Assembly (NCBI GenBank): GCA_016865015.1
Contig: CP018226.1
Coordinates: 2,325,001-2,389,000 of the forward strand
Reading direction: 5' to 3'
DNA from: Rhizobiales bacterium IMCC20636
Lineage (GTDB): Bacteria; Pseudomonadota; Alphaproteobacteria; Rhizobiales; GCA-2746425
Length of the DNA: 64,000 nt
Below the pieces are notes generated by a model. The model was not told the DNA's origin and ran no database searches. It saw only the letters and a list, made by a program, of their open reading frames with translations. A program made the position numbers and the translations under genes. Shown here piece by piece: positions 36,540 to 45,977 of this stretch (the first letter of the stretch is position 1; the number at the start of each line of letters is the position of its first letter).

Positions 36540-39416
36540 GTGAGTACAGATTTGTCCGATAACGAGAATACCCCTCAGGGAAATGAGCCAACTGGCGATC
36601 TGCCATCCGATATTGAACGCATCGGTATTGTTGAAGAAATGAAGCGGTCTTATCTTGATTACGCAATGAGCGTGATCGTCAGCCGCGCCTTGCCTGATGT
36701 GCGTGACGGTTTGAAACCGGTGCATCGGCGTATCCTCTATGCAATGCATGGCATGGGTCTTGAGCACAACAAACCCTATCGTAAATCAGCCGGTGTCGTT
36801 GGCGAGGTGATGGGCAAATATCACCCCCATGGCGATAGTGCCATTTATGACGCCTTGGTGCGCATGGCGCAGGAATTTTCCATGCGTCTGCCGCTCGTCG
36901 ACGGGCAGGGCAATTTCGGCTCTGTTGATGGCGATCCACCAGCTGCGATGCGGTATACCGAATGCCGCATGGAAAAGGCCGCGCAGTATCTGCTGGCGGA
37001 TCTCGAAAAAGATACGGTTGATTTCCAGGAAAACTATGACGGACGCGAGAAAGAGCCGGTTGTCATGCCGTCGCGTTTCCCCAATCTGCTGGCAAATGGT
37101 GCTGGTGGTATTGCGGTTGGCATGGCCACCAATATTCCGCCGCACAATCTGGGGGAGGTGATCAATTCCTGCATTGCACTGATCGATGATCCAGCCATCA
37201 CGCTTTCGGGTATCATGGAGTATATGCCCGGTCCCGACTTTCCAACCGGCGGGATGATCCTTGGACGTGCGGGCATCCGCTCTGCGTTTGAAACCGGCCG
37301 CGGCAGTGTGATTATGCGCGGCAAGGTGGCCACCGAGATGGTGCGCAAGGATCGTGAAGCGCTGATCATTACGGAGATTCCCTATCAAGTGAACAAGGCC
37401 ACAATGATCGAGAAGATTGCCGATCTGGTGCGCGAGAAGCGTGTCGAAGGCATTTCCGATATTCGTGACGAATCCGATCGTGATGGCATGCGGGTTGTGG
37501 TTGAATTGAAGCGCGATGCGGTAGCTGATGTGGTGCTCAACCAGATCTATCGCTTCTCGCCGCTGCAAAGCTCCTTTGGCTGCAACATGGTAGCTCTGAA
37601 TGGTGGTAAGCCGGAGCAGATGACACTTCTGGACATGTTGCGTGCGTTCGTTGCTTTCCGTGAAGTCGTTGTCAGCCGCAGAACAAAGTTCTTGCTGAAC
37701 AAGGCGCGTGACCGGGCCCATGTTCTGGTCGGTCTAGCGATTGCTGTTGCGAATATCGATGAAGTGATCGCGCTTATTCGTGCGGCGCCAGATCCGGCGA
37801 CTGCGCGTGCTCAGTTGCTTGAAAAAAGCTGGCCTGCGCGGGATATCGAACCTTTGATTCGATTGATTGATGATCCCCGGCATCGTGTCCAGGAAGATGG
37901 TACCTACAAATTGTCGGAAGAACAGGCCCGTGCGATTCTGGAACTGCGCCTTCAGCGTTTGACCGGCATCGGACAGGAAGAAATTTCCGATGAGCTGAAC
38001 AAGCTGGGTGAAGAGATCAAGGAATATCTTGAAATTCTCGGATCCCGTTTGCGCATCATGACAATCATCAAGGATGAATTGCAGGAAGCGCATGATCTGT
38101 TTGCAACACCACGCCGGACGGAAATTCTGGATGGTGGTGCAGAACTGGAAGATGAAGATCTGATCCAGCGCGAAGATATGGTGATTACCGTATCTCATAC
38201 CGGCTATATCAAGCGTGTGCCTTTGGCCACATACCGGGCGCAGCGTCGCGGTGGCAAGGGCCGCTCGGGCATGTCCACCAAGGATGAGGATTTCGTGACA
38301 CGGCTGTTTGTGGCCAATACCCACACGCCGCTGTTGTTCTTCTCCTCGCGCGGCATTGTCTACAAATTGAAGGCCTGGCGCTTGCCGATCGGCAGCCCGC
38401 AATCACGCGGCAAGGCGCTGATCAATATTCTGCCATTGCAGCAGGATGAAACGATCACCACCATCATGCCGTTGCCGGAAGATGAAGAGAGTTGGGCGCA
38501 GTTGGATGTGATGTTTGCCACTTCGCGGGGCACAATTCGTCGCAACAAGCTGTCGGATTTTGTTCAGGTCAACCGGAACGGCAAGATTGCCATGAAGCTG
38601 GATGAGGGTGATGCCATTGTTGGCGTCGAGACCTGTTCTGCCGATGATGATGTGCTGCTGACCAGTCTGAAAGGTCAGTGTATCCGCTTCAGAGTTCAGG
38701 ATGTGCGTGTGTTTACCGGCCGAAATTCGGTTGGGGTGCGCGGTATCAATCTGGCATCTGGTGACAAGGTCATTTCGATGTCGATCCTGCGTCATTTCGA
38801 GGCAACACCAGCGGAACGGACGGCCTATATCAAGAAGAGCCGGTTGTTGCGTGGTGTCGAAGATGATGCCGCTCCGACAGAGGTTCCTGATGATGAGGCT
38901 GAAGGCAGCTCGGATGAAGCCGTTCTGGATGACGCTAAATTCGAAGCGATGATGGAAGCCGAACAGGTCATTCTGGCGATTTCCGAAAATGGCTATGGCA
39001 AACGCAGTTCATCCTTTGAATACCGGGTGTCCGGTCGCGGTGGCAAAGGCATTGCTGCCATGAGCATGTCAGACCGAAATGGCGCATTGGCGGCATCCTT
39101 CCGGGTTGATGAGGGTGATGAAATCATGCTTGTCACCAATGGCGGTCAGCTTATTCGATGCCCAATCGGTGGCATTCGTCTTGCGGGTCGGTCAACTCAG
39201 GGCGTGACTGTCTTCAACACTGCGAAAGATGAAATTGTCGTTTCTGTCGAGCGTATCAGCGAGATTGAAGGCGATGATGAGATCGATGATGTCGACGGAG
39301 AAGAGGCCGATGGCAGCAACTCTGATACTTTGGAACCAGGTGTTGCGGAAGTCTCATCTGAGGCGTCTGCAGTCGATGAAACCGATGCAGAAGACACAGG
39401 ATCTGAAGAGACCTGA
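36540..39416 (+). CDS. gyrA: DNA gyrase subunit A
   Basis: 958 residues, with a GTG start. GyrA is the DNA-breaking subunit of gyrase, which introduces negative supercoils. The catalytic Tyr is seen at 139 in AMRYTE. The quinolone-determining region [10 protein letters not shown] keeps Ser100 and Asp104, the usual sensitive residues. The GyrA box QRRGGKG, diagnostic of gyrase over topoisomerase IV, is in the C-terminal beta-pinwheel domain. There is an insertion of acidic residues near 780 and a long acidic tail ([13 protein letters not shown] onward). It follows a leader hairpin and is closed by a strong hairpin at 39424. Confidence 0.97.
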   Translation: MSTDLSDNENTPQGNEPTGDLPSDIERIGIVEEMKRSYLDYAMSVIVSRALPDVRDGLKPVHRRILYAMHGMGLEHNKPYRKSAGVVGEVMGKYHPHGDSAIYDALVRMAQEFSMRLPLVDGQGNFGSVDGDPPAAMRYTECRMEKAAQYLLADLEKDTVDFQENYDGREKEPVVMPSRFPNLLANGAGGIAVGMATNIPPHNLGEVINSCIALIDDPAITLSGIMEYMPGPDFPTGGMILGRAGIRSAFETGRGSVIMRGKVATEMVRKDREALIITEIPYQVNKATMIEKIADLVREKRVEGISDIRDESDRDGMRVVVELKRDAVADVVLNQIYRFSPLQSSFGCNMVALNGGKPEQMTLLDMLRAFVAFREVVVSRRTKFLLNKARDRAHVLVGLAIAVANIDEVIALIRAAPDPATARAQLLEKSWPARDIEPLIRLIDDPRHRVQEDGTYKLSEEQARAILELRLQRLTGIGQEEISDELNKLGEEIKEYLEILGSRLRIMTIIKDELQEAHDLFATPRRTEILDGGAELEDEDLIQREDMVITVSHTGYIKRVPLATYRAQRRGGKGRSGMSTKDEDFVTRLFVANTHTPLLFFSSRGIVYKLKAWRLPIGSPQSRGKALINILPLQQDETITTIMPLPEDEESWAQLDVMFATSRGTIRRNKLSDFVQVNRNGKIAMKLDEGDAIVGVETCSADDDVLLTSLKGQCIRFRVQDVRVFTGRNSVGVRGINLASGDKVISMSILRHFEATPAERTAYIKKSRLLRGVEDDAAPTEVPDDEAEGSSDEAVLDDAKFEAMMEAEQVILAISENGYGKRSSSFEYRVSGRGGKGIAAMSMSDRNGALAASFRVDEGDEIMLVTNGGQLIRCPIGGIRLAGRSTQGVTVFNTAKDEIVVSVERISEIEGDDEIDDVDGEEADGSNSDTLEPGVAEVSSEASAVDETDAEDTGSEET

Positions 39417-39423
39417 TGCAATT

Positions 39424-39456
39424 CATTCCGGGGTTTTGATCCAAAACCCTGGAATG
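39424..39456 (+). terminator. Terminator-like hairpin after gyrA
   Basis: CATTCCGGGGTTTT and AAAACCCTGGAATG form a 14-base-pair stem (one G-T wobble) with a 5-base loop. The following T-run is short (GCTTTG), so termination may be incomplete and holB could receive some transcription from gyrA. Confidence 0.65.
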
Positions 39457-39512
39457 GCTTTGATCCTGCAATGAACGTGTTCTAGGATCAGACTTTCTGT
39501 GCTGGAATATCA

Positions 39513-40556
39513 ATGTCCGTTGAAGAATATGATCGCATATTGCAGCCCCGCGCTGCGCAGAGCCTTGTCGGTGCGGAAGATTTGCAACGCTTGTTTCTGG
39601 ATGTTCTGGGTCAAGGCAGGCTGCATCACGCCTGGTTGATTGGCGGACCTGACAGTTGCGGCAAAGCGACCTTTGCCTATCAGGTCGCCAAGTTCTTGCT
39701 GAGCCATCAATTGAGTGTCCACGAAGCTGCTTTACAGGCTCAGGATCTATCCGTACCTGCAGACAGTCGTTCTGCCGCCAAGATCAGTGTCGGATCACAC
39801 CCGGATCTGCTGCTTTTGTCACGACGCTGGGACGCTGAAAAGAAACGCATGACAGCCGGAATACCGGTGGATGATGTGCGCCGTTTGACCCAGTTTCTGG
39901 GGTCAACAGCCGGTGAAGGTGGTTGGCGCATTGTCATTGTCGACAAGGTTGATGACATGGCGCCGGCAGCTGCTAATGCACTTCTGAAGTCACTTGAAGA
40001 ACCACCGTCCAACTGTCTGTTTTTGCTGATTTCTGATAATATTCAGAGATTACTTCCAACAATCCGGTCCAGATGCCGCAAAGCGCAACTCCCAAGACCG
40101 AGCGAACATCATATGGTGGAGATTCTGCAAACAGTGCAGGATGATTTTGATCCAGCTGAGTTTGCATTGATCGAGGGGCTTGCCAATGGCCGTGTGCGCT
40201 ATGCCATGGACCTTCTGGAAGCGGACCATGGAGATCTGCGACACGACATGCAGGCCCGTCTTGAGGAGCCCGCAGGCGATCGGAAAAACCTTCATGCCCT
40301 GGCGGATGCTGTGAGTCTGCGTGGGCGTGATGCCTTGTTCGAAGAGTTTCTGGAACGCGCCCGGTTGTTTGTTCATGACCGGGCAAAAGCCGTGGCGGGG
40401 CAGGGTGGCGCAAACCCCTGGATTGAGGTGTGGGACGTGCTGGATCGACAACAGCGCGAGACGGAGACTTACAATCTGGACAAGAAACAGTTGATCCTCA
40501 ATCTGTTTGCGCTACTAAACAAAGCCAAACACGAAGAGGCGCTTTTGCTCGTTTAA
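39513..40556 (+). CDS. holB: DNA polymerase III delta' subunit
   Basis: 347 residues. Delta' is a clamp-loader subunit of DNA polymerase III with a AAA+ fold. The P-loop-like GGPDSCGKATFAY, DDVRRLTQFLGSTAGEGGWRIVIVDKVDDM, NALLKSLEEPPSNCLFLLIS and the SRC-like motif IRSRCRKAQLPRP are visible. The position just before metG and tatD is the usual one; tmk, which often precedes holB, is absent here and gyrA occupies its place. Confidence 0.92.
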   Translation: MSVEEYDRILQPRAAQSLVGAEDLQRLFLDVLGQGRLHHAWLIGGPDSCGKATFAYQVAKFLLSHQLSVHEAALQAQDLSVPADSRSAAKISVGSHPDLLLLSRRWDAEKKRMTAGIPVDDVRRLTQFLGSTAGEGGWRIVIVDKVDDMAPAAANALLKSLEEPPSNCLFLLISDNIQRLLPTIRSRCRKAQLPRPSEHHMVEILQTVQDDFDPAEFALIEGLANGRVRYAMDLLEADHGDLRHDMQARLEEPAGDRKNLHALADAVSLRGRDALFEEFLERARLFVHDRAKAVAGQGGANPWIEVWDVLDRQQRETETYNLDKKQLILNLFALLNKAKHEEALLLV

Positions 40557-40586
40557 AGCGCCCGGTTATACAGGTCAGTCTCGGTT

Positions 40587-42137
40587 ATGAGTAAACAGAC
40601 GTTCTACATCACCACAGCAATCTCTTACCCCAATGGTGCGCCCCATATCGGGCATGCCTATGAGTTGATTGCGACAGATGCCATGGCACGCTTCAAACGT
40701 CTGGATGGCTTTGACACGCTCTTTTTGACAGGCGTTGATGAACATGGTCTGAAAATGCTGAAGACGGCCAGAGACCTTGGCATTACCACGCAGGAACTTG
40801 CTGATCGCAATACAGCGCGCTTTCAGGAGATGGCGGTCGCGCTGAATGCATCCAATGATGATTATCTGCGCACATCCGAACCCCGGCATCACGCGGCCAG
40901 TGTTGAAATCTGGAAACGCATGGCAGCGGCAGGCGATATCTACAAGAACACCTATTCCGGTTGGTATTCGGTCCGTGATGAAGCCTATTACGGCGAAGAT
41001 GAAATCACCACGAATGAGGACGGCGTCAAGCTGGGCGGACAGGGCACGCCGGTGGAATGGGTGGAGGAAGACAGTTACTTCTTCAAACTGTCTGCCTATC
41101 AGGACCGTCTGCTGGCCTATTTTGAGGCCAATCCAGACTTTATCGGCCCGGATGAACGGCGCAACGAGATCGTCAGCTTTGTGAAATCCGGCCTTAGGGA
41201 TCTGTCGATCTCTCGCACCACCTTTGATTGGGGTGTGACAGTTCCTGACGATTCCGAGCACGTCATGTATGTCTGGGTGGATGCGCTGACCAACTATCTG
41301 ACAGGAACCGGATTTCCCGACGAAAATGCAGAAAGAGCAAGGTTCTGGCCTGCGGATGTTCATGTGATTGGCAAGGATATCATCCGCTTTCATGCCGTAT
41401 ATTGGCCAGCCTTCCTGATGTCTGCCGGCCTTCCATTGCCGAAACGGGTATTTGCGCATGGTTTTCTGTTCAACCGCGGTGAGAAAATGTCCAAATCGGT
41501 CGGCAATGTGGTCGATCCTTTTTCTCTGGTTGAGACCTATGGCCTTGATGCGTTGCGCTTTTTCCTGCTGCGTGAAGTTCCGTTCGGGCGTGATGGCAGT
41601 TACAGCCACGAGGCAATCGTTGCCCGCATGAATGCCGATCTTGCCAATGATCTGGGCAATCTGGCGCAACGGTCTTTGTCCATGGTTTTCAAGAATTTGG
41701 ATGGAACTCTTGAGGCGCCAGCACAATTTTCAGATGAGGATGTGGCCATTCTGGAGCAGGCGCGAGCCTTGCTGCCGCTGTGCCGCGACGCAATGGACGT
41801 GCAGGCGCCACACAATGCATTGAACGCAATCTGGAGTGTGGTCGGTGAAGCCAACCGGTATTTTGCAGCTCAGGAGCCCTGGGCGCTGAAGAAAACAGAT
41901 CCGCAGCGCATGGCAGCGGTTCTGTTTGTTACAGCCGAGATCGTGCGCCGGGTCGCCATTCTGGCGCAGCCATTCATGCCGGAATCGGCTGCAAAACTGC
42001 TCGATGCGCTGAGTGTGCCGGAAGATGCCCGTGATTTTGAGGCATTGGCACAAGACCAGATGCTGACCAGCGGTACGCAGATCGGCAAGCCGGAAGGTGT
42101 GTTCCCAAGGTTTGTTGACGATACGCCAGAAAGTTGA
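40587..42137 (+). CDS. metG: Methionyl-tRNA synthetase
   Basis: 516 residues, class I synthetase of the short form without C-terminal tRNA-binding domain. HIGH motif as HIGH in [16 protein letters not shown] in [11 protein letters not shown]. No four-cysteine zinc knuckle is seen, as in the alphaproteobacterial type. Begins 30 bases after holB. tatD begins 8 bases after its stop codon. Confidence 0.96.
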   Translation: MSKQTFYITTAISYPNGAPHIGHAYELIATDAMARFKRLDGFDTLFLTGVDEHGLKMLKTARDLGITTQELADRNTARFQEMAVALNASNDDYLRTSEPRHHAASVEIWKRMAAAGDIYKNTYSGWYSVRDEAYYGEDEITTNEDGVKLGGQGTPVEWVEEDSYFFKLSAYQDRLLAYFEANPDFIGPDERRNEIVSFVKSGLRDLSISRTTFDWGVTVPDDSEHVMYVWVDALTNYLTGTGFPDENAERARFWPADVHVIGKDIIRFHAVYWPAFLMSAGLPLPKRVFAHGFLFNRGEKMSKSVGNVVDPFSLVETYGLDALRFFLLREVPFGRDGSYSHEAIVARMNADLANDLGNLAQRSLSMVFKNLDGTLEAPAQFSDEDVAILEQARALLPLCRDAMDVQAPHNALNAIWSVVGEANRYFAAQEPWALKKTDPQRMAAVLFVTAEIVRRVAILAQPFMPESAAKLLDALSVPEDARDFEALAQDQMLTSGTQIGKPEGVFPRFVDDTPES

Positions 42138-42145
42138 GAGAGCCG

Positions 42146-42928
42146 ATGCTGATCGATAGTCATTGCCATCTGGATTTTCCCGATTTTGCAGACCAGTTAG
42201 CCGATGTGGTTGCGCGCGCTCGTGCGCGTGGGGTTCAGCGCATCATCACAATTTGCACCAGGGTTGAAAAATTCGATCAGGTGCTTGCCGTTGCAGAACA
42301 GTTTGATGAGGTGTTTTGTTCTGTCGGAACCCATCCGCACAATGCCGATGAAGAATTGCACATCACGACAGATCGCCTGGTCGAATTGTCGAGCCACAAG
42401 AAGGTCGTGGCAATCGGGGAGGCGGGGCTCGACTATCATTACGACAAGGGCTCACCAGCGGCGCAGAAACAGAGCTTTGTGGCGCATATCGCCGCTGCGC
42501 GTATCACCGGTCTGCCATTGGTGATTCATGCCCGGTCCGCGGATGCCGATATGATCGATATCTTGCAAAAAGAGACTGAAAACGGAGCATTTCCGGCGGT
42601 GCTGCATTGTTTTTCATCGGGTGCGGAATTGGCCCGCATTGGTGTTGAACTGGGGCTGTATGTCTCGTTTTCAGGTATTGCGACCTTCAAGAATGCGCAG
42701 GACATCCGCGATATTGCGCGCGCTGTGCCACTGGATCGCATTCTGGTCGAGACAGATGCACCATATCTGGCACCCGTGCCATATCGTGGCCGAACCAATG
42801 AGCCAGCCTATGTTGCCGATACAGCGGATTCTCTGGCCGAGACGCTGAATCTGGATGTCGCGGAACTGATTGAACAAACCGGGACCAACGTGTTCAGGCT
42901 GTTCCAAAAACTGCCCAAGACCTTATGA
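42146..42928 (+). CDS. TatD family metal-dependent DNase
   Basis: 260 residues, starting at the ATG at 42146 (MLIDSHCHLDFPDF) with GAGAG upstream; a TTG overlapping metG is in frame but gives an untypical N-terminus. TIM-barrel hydrolase with metal ligands in DSHCHLDF, GEAGLDYHY, VIHARSADAD, LHCFSSG and VETDAPYLAPVP. Family members show 3'-5' exonuclease activity. Overlaps the next gene by ATGA. Confidence 0.93.
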   Translation: MLIDSHCHLDFPDFADQLADVVARARARGVQRIITICTRVEKFDQVLAVAEQFDEVFCSVGTHPHNADEELHITTDRLVELSSHKKVVAIGEAGLDYHYDKGSPAAQKQSFVAHIAAARITGLPLVIHARSADADMIDILQKETENGAFPAVLHCFSSGAELARIGVELGLYVSFSGIATFKNAQDIRDIARAVPLDRILVETDAPYLAPVPYRGRTNEPAYVADTADSLAETLNLDVAELIEQTGTNVFRLFQKLPKTL

Positions 42929-43719
42929 GCCTGCGGTTCACCATTCTTGGCAGCGGATCATCGCCAGGCGTTCCCAGAATTGGAAATGAATGGGGTGCGT
43001 GTGATCCGGACAATCCAAAAAACCGTCGCCGACGTTGCAGTCTGCTTGTTGAAAAACGCAGTGACGATGGCGTGACGCGCGTCATCATAGATACGGGGCC
43101 GGATTTTCGCGAACAATGCCTGTCGCAGCACATCGATTGGGCTGATGCCATATTGTACACCCATGCGCATGCCGATCACGTCCACGGGATTGATGATTTG
43201 CGTGCTTTTGTCATCAACCGTCGCAAGCGCGTGCAGATTTATGCAGACGCCGTTACAATGGAACGGCTGCATGAAGGCTTTGGCTATTGCTTCAAGACAC
43301 CCGTCGGTTCGTCCTATCCGCCAATTCTGGTGTCGCATGATCTGACGCATGGCGAAACTTTGAGCATTGATGGTCCAGGTGGCCGCATCGACATTCTGCC
43401 GTTCAAACAGATACATGGCGATATTCTTTCATTCGGATTCCGAATTGGCGATCTGGCATATTCATCAGATATCAGCGCGCTGCCATCCGAGAGCGCTGCG
43501 CTGTTGTCCGGACTGTCACACTGGATTGTCGATGCGCTGCGCTATAAACCACATCCCAGTCATTTTTCGCTGGATGAAGCGCTGGAAGCCATTGAGCAGA
43601 TTGGCCCGAAGCAGGCACTTCTCACGCATATGCATATTGATCTAGACTATGAGACAGTGCTGCAGGAAACCCCGGATCACGTGGAACCGGCCTATGATGG
43701 CTGGTTTTGCGAGATATAA
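42925..43719 (+). CDS. MBL-fold metallohydrolase (PhnP-like phosphodiesterase)
   Basis: 264 residues. The metallo-beta-lactamase signature THAHADHVHGIDDLR is present, along with N-terminal LGSGSSPGVPRIGNEWGACDP and C-terminal LLTHMHIDLDYE. Family members include the cyclic phosphate phosphodiesterase PhnP and tRNA-processing-like enzymes. It is the last of the holB-metG-tatD-MBL operon, a conserved group in Rhizobiales; no phosphonate genes are nearby, so a PhnP role is uncertain. Confidence 0.88.
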   Translation: MSLRFTILGSGSSPGVPRIGNEWGACDPDNPKNRRRRCSLLVEKRSDDGVTRVIIDTGPDFREQCLSQHIDWADAILYTHAHADHVHGIDDLRAFVINRRKRVQIYADAVTMERLHEGFGYCFKTPVGSSYPPILVSHDLTHGETLSIDGPGGRIDILPFKQIHGDILSFGFRIGDLAYSSDISALPSESAALLSGLSHWIVDALRYKPHPSHFSLDEALEAIEQIGPKQALLTHMHIDLDYETVLQETPDHVEPAYDGWFCEI

Positions 43720-43946
43720 TTATTCCATAATATATCTTATGCGATAATTGGATGTCTGTAAGCGAGTTGCGGTGTTACCGAGTTCGCCTCACTATTTCCG
43801 ACCAGATAGAAGTTGGCGTTGGACCTGCGCGCGCGCCGTCTTGGACTGTTGGTGGACGCGGGCACAGCACCGGAACCTGTCACTGCTTCTAGGAACGTGA
43901 ACCGTTGAAATTCGGTGTGAAGCTAGCGTCGGTTAATGTTCATATC

Positions 43947-44483
43947 CTATTTGCTGGTTTTTTGAGTTCCATACACGTCAGTATCTTTATAAAGATCCAA
44001 ATCATGCGATACGAGATCCGTCCATAGGCTCAAGATTAGAACGGTGAAATCATACTCGTGTTTAGGACCAAGCTGCGTCGAGTATCCCCGATTGCTATTC
44101 ATATTGGCTAGTCGTGCTGTGAGCTTATTCAACGTGTATTTCTGAGTAAGGGATAGACAGCTGTATAATTCCGTCACGCTTTTCTCGGTTAGATGGTAAT
44201 TCAGCTTGTGGGCAACATCATTGCGTAAATTGTTGAGCTTTCTATATAGTGTGGTGCCCTCTTTCTCCAATCCGAGCGCTTGCGCAATTCTCAAATTATT
44301 TGAAAAACCATCTGCTAATCTGCCAAGAGCTTTAATGTCTGCGAGTCTTCTTTCGTTAAAACGGTTCAATTCGCGTTCAAGAATAATATGGGCGCGAAGT
44401 ATTAGCGCGATGTCATTTTCACGAAACAGCGTGTTTGAAATAATGACAAGACGCTCATTAATGTCCAACGGCAGTTCCTGCAT
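43947..44483 (-). CDS. Unrecognised helical protein with HEPN-like R-X4-H motif
   Basis: 178 residues, predicted mainly helical. The base composition is visibly AT-richer than the neighbouring genes and codon use differs, which suggests transfer. The segment LNNLRNDVAH has Arg87, Asn88 and His92, matching the RNxxxH form of the HEPN nuclease motif, within a helix pair resembling DUF4145/MltR-like proteins. No antitoxin-like partner is adjacent; the neighbouring NIPSNAP gene seems unrelated. A role as RNase or defence effector is a hypothesis. I do not recognise a named family with certainty. Confidence 0.65.
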   Translation of the reverse strand: MQELPLDINERLVIISNTLFRENDIALILRAHIILERELNRFNERRLADIKALGRLADGFSNNLRIAQALGLEKEGTTLYRKLNNLRNDVAHKLNYHLTEKSVTELYSCLSLTQKYTLNKLTARLANMNSNRGYSTQLGPKHEYDFTVLILSLWTDLVSHDLDLYKDTDVYGTQKTSK

Positions 44484-44571
44484 TGGAGACTCACAGCTTT
44501 ATTGTAACAATTGTTATTAATATAGCGGCACCCTCGCCCTTTATCGAGTGCAATCACGCACACCCACAAAT

Positions 44572-44898
44572 TCAGCGCTTGGCAGGATCAAAAAACGCTG
44601 CTGGTGTCAGAATAGTGTTGGTCTGACTCACCAGATTTCCGGCTTCTGCGCTGAGTTTCAGATAATTCTGCCAATCAGGATCTGCGGCCATTGCGGCGCG
44701 TTTCGTGGCACGGTCTGCCGCATCCTCATACACCCAGATATGCACGTAGGAATTCACGTCGCCGGTTTCGACCGCGCCATAGACAGCTGGATATCCCAGA
44801 TGACGGCTTTGTGCTTCCCAGCCATGGTCTTCATAGAGTTTCATCTGTTTTTTGATTGTGCCAGGGCGGCATGCATAGGTGCGCATATCATAGATCAT
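44572..44898 (-). CDS. NIPSNAP family dimeric alpha-beta barrel protein
   Basis: 108 residues. Contains MIYDMRTYACRPGTIKKQMKLYEDHGW and VHIWVYEDAADRATKRAAM, matching NIPSNAP-type ferredoxin-like domains. The family occurs near catabolic genes, but its biochemical role is poorly known. Divergent from the SDR-GMC pair across 348 bases containing two DnaA boxes. Confidence 0.88.
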   Translation of the reverse strand: MIYDMRTYACRPGTIKKQMKLYEDHGWEAQSRHLGYPAVYGAVETGDVNSYVHIWVYEDAADRATKRAAMAADPDWQNYLKLSAEAGNLVSQTNTILTPAAFFDPAKR

Positions 44899-45246
44899 GT
44901 GGTGGTTTCCTTTGCTGGGACATCAGGTCGAAGAGCGCGAATCTCATAATGCGCGGTGTACAGATTATCATCATCAACCCTGAGATGGGGAGATGCCGTC
45001 AAGCGGATTGTGTCTTGCATCGAGAAATTTTGGCAGAAGTCTGGTCCTGGCGGTGATCAGTTCCGCACAGTTTATCCACAGCTTCTCCTAAAGTTTTACA
45101 CTGGTTTTCAAGAGGTTATCCACAGGTACCCTCGCTTGGCCCGTATGGCTTAAAAGCGTGTCACAGAAGAAGCAATATAGCGCCAACGAGGACTTGTATC
45201 GCAGGAATGCTTGTATGTAACATGCGGCGAGTCAGGGAGGCTTTTT
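44899..45246. other. Intergenic region between the NIPSNAP and SDR genes
   Basis: 348 bases with no gene that I can support. Promoters for both divergent genes must lie here. The second half contains two perfect DnaA boxes; the stretch between them (CTAAAGTTTTACACTGG) is moderately AT-rich. Confidence 0.6.
45072..45124 (+). promoter_or_regulatory. Pair of perfect DnaA boxes
   Basis: TTATCCACA occurs at 45072-45080 and again at 45116-45124 in the same orientation, 44 bases apart, both matching the consensus exactly. They lie 120-170 bases before the SDR start. Genes typical of an alphaproteobacterial origin are not nearby, so control of the adjacent genes or DnaA titration is more likely than oriC. 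Confidence 0.7.
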
Positions 45247-45975
45247 ATGAGTTGGGATCTATCTGGAAAGATTGCGCTGGTAACCGGAGCAAGTTCTGGC
45301 ATTGGCCGTGCGCTAGCCATCGCTGTCGTCAACGCTGGCGCTCAAGTGGCGCTTGTCGGGCGATCTGAAGAGCGTCTTGAAGCTGTCAATCAGGAAGTTG
45401 GCGGAAATGCGCTGGTGCTGTCTGCCGACCTCACCGACCCTGCCCAGGTTGACCGGGTTGCAGCTGATGCACTTGCCCATTTCGGCCGGATCGACATTCT
45501 GCTGGCAAATGCGGGCCTCTATGTGCCGGGCAATGTGGTCGATGGTGATCCCGATGCCTGGGACGAAATGCTGAAAGTCAATGTGAACAGTGTTTTCCGT
45601 CTGGTGAACCGGGTGTTGCCGCAAATGACGGCGCGTCGATTAGGCGATATCGTTATCACCAGCTCTGTTTCCGGCCATCAGGCGATTCAGTGGGAGCCGG
45701 TTTATTCGGCATCCAAACACGCGATCCAGTCGTTCACCCATGGTCTGCGCCGACAGGTTGCGCCTGATAATGTGCGCATTGGTGCGCTTGCACCGGGCAT
45801 GGTGCTGAATCCGCTTTGGGGCTTCTCAGATAGCGATGCTATTGACAAAAAAGTTGCTGCGCATGAAGGCATACGCTCTGAAGATGTGGCTGAGGCGGCG
45901 ATGTTCATGCTGACCAGGCCGCCTCATGTAACCGTGCGGGATCTGGTTCTACTTCCGCAAAATCAGGATATCTGA
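45247..45975 (+). CDS. Short-chain dehydrogenase/reductase
   Basis: 242 residues from the ATG at 45247, which follows GGGAGG; a frame start at 45211 is ignored. Classical SDR: cofactor motif GASSGIGR, NAG at LANAGLY, and the catalytic Ser, Tyr and Lys in SSVSGHQAIQWEPVYSASKHA. The residues after the second strand (VGRSEERL) suggest NADP preference. The next gene, a GMC oxidoreductase, starts 2 bases after its stop, so the two are cotranscribed and probably act on the same substrate. Substrate unknown. Confidence 0.9.
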   Translation: MSWDLSGKIALVTGASSGIGRALAIAVVNAGAQVALVGRSEERLEAVNQEVGGNALVLSADLTDPAQVDRVAADALAHFGRIDILLANAGLYVPGNVVDGDPDAWDEMLKVNVNSVFRLVNRVLPQMTARRLGDIVITSSVSGHQAIQWEPVYSASKHAIQSFTHGLRRQVAPDNVRIGALAPGMVLNPLWGFSDSDAIDKKVAAHEGIRSEDVAEAAMFMLTRPPHVTVRDLVLLPQNQDI

Positions 45976-45977
45976 CA

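Noticed and set aside
36786-37721. Minus-strand open frame opposite gyrA
   Set aside because: Antisense shadow of a highly conserved gene.
40575-41726. Minus-strand open frame of 383 codons opposite metG
   Set aside because: It lies fully inside the well-supported metG gene and has no recognisable motif.
43720-43946. Phage or island attachment site next to the AT-rich HEPN-like gene
   Set aside because: No tRNA end, integrase or direct repeat pair was found flanking the gene.
45072-45124. DnaA boxes as a chromosomal origin
   Set aside because: Only two boxes, no clear AT-rich unwinding element, and none of the genes usually beside an alphaproteobacterial origin are present. Reported instead as a DnaA site of unknown role.
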